10,501 bases of DNA, taken from the NCBI GenBank assembly GCA_958447915.1, contig CAUDCB010000060.1:1-10501 (forward strand). Direction: 5' to 3'. Origin of the DNA: an uncultured Collinsella sp. Lineage in GTDB: Bacteria > Actinomycetota > Coriobacteriia > Coriobacteriales > Coriobacteriaceae. Every line of letters begins with the position of its first letter. The stretch's first letter is position 1. Positions 1 through 4,474 of this stretch are shown in pieces. Below the pieces are notes generated by a model. The model was not told where the DNA came from. It searched no databases and saw only the letters and a program-made list of their open reading frames with translations. A program made the position numbers and the translations under genes.

Positions 1-26
1 ACCGAGCCGTACGCTTGAACTGAGAA

Positions 27-55
27 GGGGGAGGCCTCGCGGCCTCCCCCTTTTT
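27..55 (+). terminator. Rho-independent terminator of an upstream gene
   Basis: A perfect 10-bp GC-rich stem (27-36 with 41-50) closes on a TCGC tetraloop and is followed directly by five Ts (51-55), the classic intrinsic terminator layout on the plus strand. It should end transcription from a gene lying left of the window. Bases 1-18 can be read as the last codons of such a gene (T-E-P-Y-A-stop), but another frame also stops nearby at 21-23, so the reading frame is not certain. The hairpin may also stop minus-strand transcripts running out of the gene at 120-587, although on that strand it lacks a good T tract. Confidence 0.93.
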
Positions 56-66
56 GCGTTTGCGGT

Positions 67-87
67 GCATAAATGACTCATTTACGC
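67..87. repeat. Short AT-rich palindrome downstream of the 155-aa gene
   Basis: Bases 70-84 form a perfect palindrome, TAAATGA-C-TCATTTA. It extends to 21 bp (67-87) with one mismatched pair. It lies between the plus-strand terminator at 27-55 and the stop codon (120-122) of the minus-strand gene. It could be a weak 3' hairpin of that gene or a protein-binding site. No T tract follows it on the minus strand, so a simple intrinsic terminator is not well supported. Confidence 0.4.
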
Positions 88-119
88 CAGACGATTTAAT
101 TCTTTTTGGTATTGAGCCT

Positions 120-587
120 TTATTTAAAGAAGATAAATCGAATAACAAGGGCAACTGCCATGGCCACAATGATCAAAAGCAGGATTGTCAGTCGATGCTG
201 CTTGCGTCGTTTACTTGACGAAACGAAGATCGATTTTCCCTGTTTTGGCGTTTCGAGATAGCGAGCCGAATGCGTCAAGGTTTGCTTTGGTCGAGGACCT
301 CTATGTTGATTGGCGGCGGATGCTTTCAGTGGCTCCTCACTAGCTGCGCTGTTTTTAGATAATGGTGCGTCCTTCAGATATACAGGGTCTCCCGAGGCCA
401 CGCCCATATGTTTACGTCCCGTTTGGGCATCCTCGAGTGTTTGATATCGATTTCTCGTCACATACTCGGGCTCAGGATCATTAATGGGCTCTTGCGAGAT
501 GTGGGGGCGATGGAACCGTGGCGGCTGCGTGGAAGTATCTTCCCCCTGCGTCGGCATAAACATTTTGTTCTGGTTTTGGTCGTCCAT
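120..587 (-). CDS. Hypothetical protein, probable C-terminal tail-anchored membrane protein (155 aa)
   Basis: I do not recognise a family. The first roughly 125 residues are polar, rich in Pro, Gln, Asn and Ser, and look largely disordered. A basic patch (SSSKRRKQHR, about 123-132) is followed by a single hydrophobic segment (about 133-149, LTILLLIIVAMAVALVI) and a short end R-F-I-F-F-K. There is no N-terminal signal peptide. By the positive-inside rule the bulk should face the cytoplasm, with the C-terminus inserted in the membrane. The start is an ATG preceded by AAAGGG (592-597) at 4-nt spacing, which supports translation. Base composition is visibly more AT-rich than the neighbouring genes. 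It is divergent from hsp20 across an AT-rich intergenic region. It could be a lineage-specific envelope or stress protein, but nothing in the sequence assigns a function. Confidence is in the gene being real, not in a role. Confidence 0.72.
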   Translation of the reverse strand: MDDQNQNKMFMPTQGEDTSTQPPRFHRPHISQEPINDPEPEYVTRNRYQTLEDAQTGRKHMGVASGDPVYLKDAPLSKNSAASEEPLKASAANQHRGPRPKQTLTHSARYLETPKQGKSIFVSSSKRRKQHRLTILLLIIVAMAVALVIRFIFFK

Positions 588-679
588 GATGCCCTTTAGC
601 TCGTTACCAACAACGTGTACGCGCTCATTGTAAGCCCCTTGCTATTTGTAGCTGCGAACATACTTGTTATTTAGGCTCT

Positions 680-692
680 GGTTCAAAGAACC
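680..692. repeat. GGTTC-AAA-GAACC palindrome, candidate operator
   Basis: Two perfect 5-bp arms (680-684, 688-692) surround AAA. The site is in the hsp20/155-aa-gene divergent region and overlaps the start of the CCTTA series. The size and symmetry fit a dimeric repressor half-site pair. It matches neither the CIRCE consensus (TTAGCACTC-N9-GAGTGCTAA) nor a HAIR box. Short palindromes occur by chance, so this is tentative. Confidence 0.3.
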
Positions 693-742
693 TTAACCTT
701 ACTAAAACCTTAGTCACACACACTTAGATATGCTTATAGTAC

Positions 743-767
743 TGGACTCAAAAAACTTTATAGTCCA
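743..767. repeat. TGGACT-N13-AGTCCA inverted repeat upstream of hsp20
   Basis: Perfect 6-bp arms (743-748, 762-767) flank a 13-nt A/T-rich spacer, just upstream of the ATATATAAG elements. The left arm overlaps ACTCAAA (746-752), which resembles one half of the HspR/HAIR operator (CTTGAGT-N7-ACTCAAG). CTTATAGT (733-740) upstream is a degraded match to the other half, with shorter spacing. A heat-shock operator is therefore conceivable. The match is poor and the call is inference. Confidence 0.35.
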
Positions 768-863
768 TGTATATATAAGCACTGTGTGGGCATATATAAG
801 AGCGTCAAAAGAAGTCCCAGTCACCTAGAAGATGGCTCGGCAGTCCTAAAAGGAGTGGTAAAC

Positions 864-1295
864 ATGGCAAGCATGGTTCCTTATCGTTCGGTTTTTGGCG
901 TTCGTCCTTCTGCTAGCTCGCTGTTCGATCTGTTTGATGATATGACCGACCTTGCAAACAACTCGATTGCTTCCAAGGCGTTTCCCGTTGACGTTGAGGA
1001 TAAGGGCGACGGCTATGAGGTCAAGGCCTATCTGACCGGTGTCGCCAAGGACGATATCGATGTCGAGCTCAATGAGGGCCGTCTGTCCATTAGCGTGAAT
1101 GTCGAGGAAGACGAAGAGAACGAGGGCAAGAACTTCCTGCAGAAGGAGTTCAGCTCGTACAGCGCGACGCGTGGCGTGTATCTAAAGGACGCTTCGAGCG
1201 AGGGCCTCTCGGCTAAGTACGCTGACGGCATCCTGACCGTTACGGTTCCCAAGATCGTCGAGAAGAAGAACGTTACGAAGATCTCCATCGACTAA
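864..1295 (+). CDS. Hsp20/alpha-crystallin small heat-shock protein (143 aa)
   Basis: This is an ATP-independent holdase that binds unfolding proteins in the cytoplasm, usually as a large oligomer, and passes them to DnaK/ClpB-type machines (family knowledge). The alpha-crystallin domain spans about residues 38-130. It begins FPVDVEDKGDGYEVKAYLTG and ends with the A-x-x-x-x-G-x-L signature (AKYADGILTVTVPK, 117-130). The C-terminal I-S-I (140-142) is the I-x-I motif that docks on neighbouring subunits. The acidic stretch EEDEENEG (81-88) lies in the region of the domain's dimerisation loop. The start at 864 is chosen because AAAAGGAG (848-855) sits 8 nt upstream and the protein then begins just before the domain. 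An in-frame GTG at 786 would add 26 unrelated residues and has no ribosome-binding site. The gene is monocistronic, followed by a hairpin at 1322-1369. Heat-shock control is expected but not proven. Confidence 0.95.
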   Translation: MASMVPYRSVFGVRPSASSLFDLFDDMTDLANNSIASKAFPVDVEDKGDGYEVKAYLTGVAKDDIDVELNEGRLSISVNVEEDEENEGKNFLQKEFSSYSATRGVYLKDASSEGLSAKYADGILTVTVPKIVEKKNVTKISID

Positions 1296-1321
1296 CTTCG
1301 TTGGTGTTCTGCGCTATTAAA

Positions 1322-1369
1322 AGACAGCAAAAGGGGCTGGGAAGCGATTCTCGGCCCCTTTTGCTGTCT
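1322..1369. terminator. Bidirectional terminator between hsp20 and the walJ-like gene
   Basis: A perfect 16-bp inverted repeat (1322-1337 and 1354-1369) surrounds a 16-nt loop. The inner GGGGC/GCCCC stem is flanked by AAAA on the left and TTTT on the right, so either strand yields a GC stem followed by Us. It lies between the hsp20 stop (1293-1295) and the stop of the convergent minus-strand gene (1378-1380), as expected for a shared terminator. Confidence 0.9.
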
Positions 1370-1377
1370 AGGACAGT

Positions 1378-2187
1378 CTATTGAATGGTTGCCGGCTGAT
1401 ACTGACTCGCAGGGCGTATCGAGAGTTTTCGCGATCCTTGGAGAAGGGTTGCGGAGCTGCCGACCTCGTCATCCAGGGTTGCGGCCAGAGCTTTGGCATA
1501 GCTTTTGACGGTAAGGCTCGGACGATTGTTATCTTGGCTGATATGCATGGCAATGAGCTGTTCGGTGCGATCGGTAACAAGTGCGCGCGCGGCTTCGGCG
1601 GCTTGGCCATTGGAGAGGTGTCCCCTTGCAGACAGGATGCGCTCCTGAAGAAAGCGGGGATATTCTCCCTCGCGCAGCATGGTCACATCATGGTTGCTTT
1701 CGAGCGCGAGGACTCGACAATCTTCGAGGGTGTTCATGGCTTGGCTCGATAGCTCTCCGGTGTCGGTGGCAAAGCCGATGGAATCATCGAGGGCGTCGAA
1801 TCGATAACCGACTGGATTGATGACATCGTGTGATGTTGAGTAGGTTTGCACGTGGATGCCGGCAATGGACAGGGTGTCGCCGGGATCGAATTCCTCGACA
1901 GGCAGATGAGAAAGATTTTCTTTGTTCGAAAGAGTGCCCCTGCTGGCAAAGAGGGGGCCGTGCCAGTGCTTGCACCAGACATCGAGGCCCTTGATGTGAT
2001 CGCTATGCTCATGAGTAATGAGAAGAGCCGAGACGTTGTCTGCCGAGAGCCCCAGTTCTGCCATGCGCTTTAATGTCTCGCGGCGGGACAGGCCATCATC
2101 GATCATGATGAGACCTTGCGGTCCCTCGATGAGCGCGCAGTTGCCTTTTGAGCCGCTGCCGAGGATATGAAGGTGCAGACGAGACAT
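1378..2187 (-). CDS. walJ: WalJ/YycJ-type metallo-beta-lactamase-fold hydrolase (269 aa)
   Basis: This is a cytoplasmic metallo-beta-lactamase-fold protein of the YycJ/WalJ group, predicted to be a metal-dependent 5'-to-3' DNA exonuclease linked to repair or wall homeostasis in relatives (family knowledge). The N-terminus (LHILGSGSKGNCALIEG, about 5-22) matches this group. Metal ligands are visible: H59, H61, D63 and H64 in the THEHSDH motif, then H120 (TSHD), D142 (TDTG) and H215 (MHIS). The family-specific block ESNHDVTMLREGEYP followed by RGHLSN (about 163-193) is intact. The length is close to the usual 260-270 residues. The start at 2187 gives a product beginning right at the first strand, with a weak GGA six bases upstream. 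A longer in-frame start at 2268 would overlap tilS and add 27 non-homologous residues. It is divergent from tilS by 48 bp. The symbol denotes the family rather than a tested function. Confidence 0.88.
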   Translation of the reverse strand: MSRLHLHILGSGSKGNCALIEGPQGLIMIDDGLSRRETLKRMAELGLSADNVSALLITHEHSDHIKGLDVWCKHWHGPLFASRGTLSNKENLSHLPVEEFDPGDTLSIAGIHVQTYSTSHDVINPVGYRFDALDDSIGFATDTGELSSQAMNTLEDCRVLALESNHDVTMLREGEYPRFLQERILSARGHLSNGQAAEAARALVTDRTEQLIAMHISQDNNRPSLTVKSYAKALAATLDDEVGSSATLLQGSRKLSIRPASQYQPATIQ

Positions 2188-2201
2188 AAGATTCCAAAGG
2201 A

Positions 2202-2229
2202 TACAATGGGTGCGAACGAATAGAGGAGG
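2202..2229 (+). promoter_or_regulatory. Candidate -10 element and strong ribosome-binding site of tilS
   Basis: TACAAT (2202-2207) matches the -10 consensus at five of six positions and lies 28 nt before the tilS start. I see no good -35 at the expected distance. AGGAGG (2224-2229) lies 6 nt before the ATG at 2236 and is a near-ideal Shine-Dalgarno sequence, which fixes the tilS start. The whole 48-bp gap must also serve the divergent walJ-like gene unless that promoter lies inside tilS. Confidence 0.5.
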
Positions 2230-2235
2230 AAGCAA

Positions 2236-3777
2236 ATGCCAACGGTATCTCAGCACTATGGACATCATGCCGCGCCGAGGACGGATAAGAGCGCCCTGGC
2301 AACGCGGCAGGCCGCTGCCCCCGTAGTGCTCATGGTATCAGGCGGTGCGGACTCGACGGCGCTGCTCCTTATGGCTTGCACATCAAAGTTGGATATCCAG
2401 GACGGGCGCGGCGTCGCTCCCATTGCGCGCGAGCGATTGCACGTGCTGCATGTAAACCATCATCTGCGCGGGGAGGCATCCGATGGCGACGAGGCCTTTG
2501 TACGTGACCTGTGCGCGCAATACGGCTTGCCGCTGTGTGTTGAGCATGCCTATTTTGATGACGAATCGGGCAATATCGAGGCTGCGGCTCGCGAGGTGCG
2601 CTATGCCGCGGTACGGAGATATGTTCGCGAACTTTGTGCCGAATCGGGCGCACCGCGGACGGCGGCTCGTATCTGTACCGCGCATACTTCGTCGGACCGC
2701 GCGGAAACATTTTTGATGAACGCCATTAAGGGGTCGGGCCCGGCTGGGCTTTCGAGCATTCCCCGTCGAAGGAATATCGTGGTGCGCCCCTTGCTTGACC
2801 TAACTCATGGCGAGCTCGTGAACTATCTGCAGGTGCATGGTCAGCCATGGCGGGAGGATGAGAGCAACGAGGACGTTTCGTACCTGCGCAACTATGTGCG
2901 CCACCGGGTGATGCCGGTGGTGGCACAGCGCAACGCGAACGTCTGCAAGACGATTGGTGCCGCTTGCGAGATCCTGGGCGACGAGGATGCGTTTTTGTCT
3001 CAGCTTTCGGCACAGGCGTTTCGAAGCTGTCTGCGCAAGGAAGTGTCGGGTGCGCTGGTCCTCGACGCGCGCCGCCTTGCTGCGGCCGAGGTGGTGATTG
3101 CGCGGCGCATGGTGCGACTGGCAATTAAGCGCATCGACCCCGATGCTCGGCCGGAGATGCGGCATGTGGAGCGCGTGCTCGCCTGTGTTGCCGAGGGTGC
3201 GGGCTCGGTCACACTCCCGGCGGGAATTGATGCGCGCGTGGAGTTTGGAATGCTGGCACTCAAGGCTCCGGTGGCGCGCGAGGGCTTAGTTGCCGACTGG
3301 ATTTCCGTTCCCGGGCGCCTGTCGTTGGGGGCGGGGCGTATGCTGGTGGCCGAGCCGATGGCCGTTGAGCCGGGATACGATGTCGTGCGTCGAGCCCGCG
3401 AGCTTGTGGCTGCCGGAGAGGTGGCCGCTATCGTGGATGCGGCAGCCTTGGGCTTTGCCGACCGCGATAGCGATCGGATGCTCGCTGGCTCGTGCGGAGA
3501 GATTCCCGCTGAGGCTCGATCGGCGCGCTTGTGGGTGGATAACCCTGTGCCGGGGGATGTGATGTGCCCGCTGGGAATGAGTGGTCGAAGCAAGAAAGTG
3601 TCCGACCTGCTCAACGAGGCGCGCATTCCCGTTTCCGAACGCTCTGGCGTGCCCGTGGTAAGAACGGCTCCGGGAGGAGCTGTGGTGTGGGTCGCGGGCG
3701 TTCGGGCCGACGAGCGTTTTAAATGCACGGCTGCAACGCGCGTGGCATATCTGCTCCGCGTAGTCGATGCGGAATAG
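2236..3777 (+). CDS. tilS: tRNA(Ile)-lysidine synthetase TilS (513 aa)
   Basis: TilS uses ATP and lysine to convert C34 of the CAU-anticodon tRNA-Ile to lysidine, switching decoding from AUG to AUA. It is normally essential. The N-terminal PP-loop ATPase is clear: SGGADS at 35-40, then HVNHHLRGEASDGDEAFV (72-89) and AREVRYAAVR (118-127). Further blocks are TAH...DRAET (148-158) and WREDESNEDVSYLRNYVRHR (205-224). The C-terminal TilS domain (roughly 430-505) contains PGDVMCPLGMSGRSKKVSDL, ARIPVSERSGVPVV and the typical WVAGVRADERF. The family motif H-H-x-D-D-Q-x-E-T reads H150-T-S-S-D-R-A-E-T158 here, so the first Asp and the Gln are replaced while Asp154 and Glu157 remain. The length is full for the family. 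It lies upstream of hpt and ftsH in the conserved Gram-positive order, but a 147-bp gap before hpt suggests hpt may have its own promoter. Confidence 0.96.
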   Translation: MPTVSQHYGHHAAPRTDKSALATRQAAAPVVLMVSGGADSTALLLMACTSKLDIQDGRGVAPIARERLHVLHVNHHLRGEASDGDEAFVRDLCAQYGLPLCVEHAYFDDESGNIEAAAREVRYAAVRRYVRELCAESGAPRTAARICTAHTSSDRAETFLMNAIKGSGPAGLSSIPRRRNIVVRPLLDLTHGELVNYLQVHGQPWREDESNEDVSYLRNYVRHRVMPVVAQRNANVCKTIGAACEILGDEDAFLSQLSAQAFRSCLRKEVSGALVLDARRLAAAEVVIARRMVRLAIKRIDPDARPEMRHVERVLACVAEGAGSVTLPAGIDARVEFGMLALKAPVAREGLVADWISVPGRLSLGAGRMLVAEPMAVEPGYDVVRRARELVAAGEVAAIVDAAALGFADRDSDRMLAGSCGEIPAEARSARLWVDNPVPGDVMCPLGMSGRSKKVSDLLNEARIPVSERSGVPVVRTAPGGAVVWVAGVRADERFKCTAATRVAYLLRVVDAE

Positions 3778-3828
3778 CGCCTTGCGCCTACTATTCTGTG
3801 CGACGTTGACGGTATTCCTGCGCTGATG

Positions 3829-3859
3829 GCGCACGGGCTGGTAAATATACCCCGTGCGC
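3829..3859. promoter_or_regulatory. GC hairpin with AT-rich loop between tilS and hpt
   Basis: Perfect 9-bp arms, GCGCACGGG (3829-3837) and CCCGTGCGC (3851-3859), enclose a 13-nt loop containing GTAAATATA. No U tract follows, so it is not a standard intrinsic terminator. It lies 65 nt before the hpt start, and TAGAAT (3863-3868), a possible -10, comes directly after it. It may be a weak attenuator, an mRNA-processing or stabilising hairpin, or an operator. The structure is seen in the sequence. The role is unknown. Confidence 0.45.
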
Positions 3860-3924
3860 TGCTAGAATGTGTAGTTCGCGTCCATACGGCGGTGTGTGGG
3901 CGATAAGCACAAGAAAGGGTTGTC

Positions 3925-4473
3925 ATGGCTTCTCAACATCCGGATATCGAGAAGGTTCTGTTTACGCAGGAGGATATCGACGGTATCGTCTCTCGCCTAG
4001 GCGAGCAGATTACTCGCGACTACGCGGGTAAGGATCTGGTGCTGATTGCGGTCCTACGCGGCGCCGTGGTCTTTATGGGCGACCTGATGCGCAAGATCGA
4101 GCTGCCGACCAACATCGATTTCATGGCTGTTTCGAGCTACGGCGACGGCGTGAAGTCCTCCGGCATCGTGCGTATCATTAAGGACCTGGATATCGACATC
4201 CGCGGTCGCGACGTGCTGATCGTCGAGGACATTCTGGACTCGGGCCTGACGCTCAAGTACCTGATGAAGAACCTCGAGAGCCGCAAGCCCGCTTCTCTGG
4301 AGGTCGCCGCCTTCCTGTGGAAGGACGTTGAGGACCGTACCTCGGCCGTCACGCCCAAGTATGTTGGAACCCATTGCCCCGATGCCTTTGTGGTGGGCTA
4401 CGGCCTCGACTATGCCGAGCGCTATCGCAACCTTCCGTATCTGGGCATTTTGAAACCGGAGGTTTATTCGTAA
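3925..4473 (+). CDS. hpt: Hypoxanthine phosphoribosyltransferase (182 aa)
   Basis: This is a cytoplasmic purine-salvage enzyme that joins hypoxanthine (often also guanine) to PRPP, giving IMP or GMP and pyrophosphate. The PRPP-binding loop VLIVEDILDSGLTL occupies 97-110, with the paired acidic residues E101 and D102. The pyrophosphate loop L44-R45-G46 sits in IAVLRGAVVF. The purine-site Lys is expected around 133 in FLWKD. The C-terminal block FVVGYGLDYAERYRNLPYLG (155-174) is diagnostic for this family. The length is normal. GAAAGGG (3913-3919) precedes the ATG by 5 nt. Its stop is one base from the ftsH start, so the two genes are almost certainly co-transcribed. In Bacillus, HprT together with TilS has been reported to influence ftsH expression, which makes the conserved order meaningful. 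Whether that holds here is not known. Confidence 0.97.
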   Translation: MASQHPDIEKVLFTQEDIDGIVSRLGEQITRDYAGKDLVLIAVLRGAVVFMGDLMRKIELPTNIDFMAVSSYGDGVKSSGIVRIIKDLDIDIRGRDVLIVEDILDSGLTLKYLMKNLESRKPASLEVAAFLWKDVEDRTSAVTPKYVGTHCPDAFVVGYGLDYAERYRNLPYLGILKPEVYS

Positions 4474-4474
4474 G

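Larger units (their letters stand above)
588..863. promoter_or_regulatory. Divergent AT-rich control region between the 155-aa gene and hsp20
   Basis: This 276-bp stretch contains no convincing gene and is much more AT-rich than its surroundings. On the minus strand, TACAAT (627-632) is a possible -10 for the 155-aa gene, but no clear -35 accompanies it. On the plus strand, ATATATAAG occurs twice (771-779 and 792-800), each copy a plausible -10-type element for hsp20. The region also carries a 5-3-5 palindrome (680-692), three CCTTA motifs (691-695, 697-701, 708-712), a TTATAGT direct repeat (734-740, 758-764) and a TGGACT/AGTCCA inverted repeat (743-767). This density of small repeats suggests regulated heat-shock transcription. 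The regulator cannot be named from sequence alone, and the promoter calls are inference. Confidence 0.55.

Noticed and set aside
1..23. 3' end of a gene at the left edge
   Set aside because: At least two frames reach a stop within 23 bases, so the frame and product cannot be decided. The terminator at 27-55 only implies that some gene ends nearby.
786..863. Longer hsp20 reading frame from a GTG at 786
   Set aside because: It has no ribosome-binding site, the extra 26 residues do not look like part of the family, and a strong AAAAGGAG sits before the ATG at 864.
2188..2268. Longer start for the walJ-like gene
   Set aside because: It would overlap the tilS start and add residues before the conserved first strand; the ATG at 2185-2187 gives the normal family N-terminus.
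3000..3926. 308-codon minus-strand frame opposite tilS
   Set aside because: The product is a low-complexity Arg/Ser/Thr/Ala-rich translation typical of an antisense shadow of a GC-rich gene.
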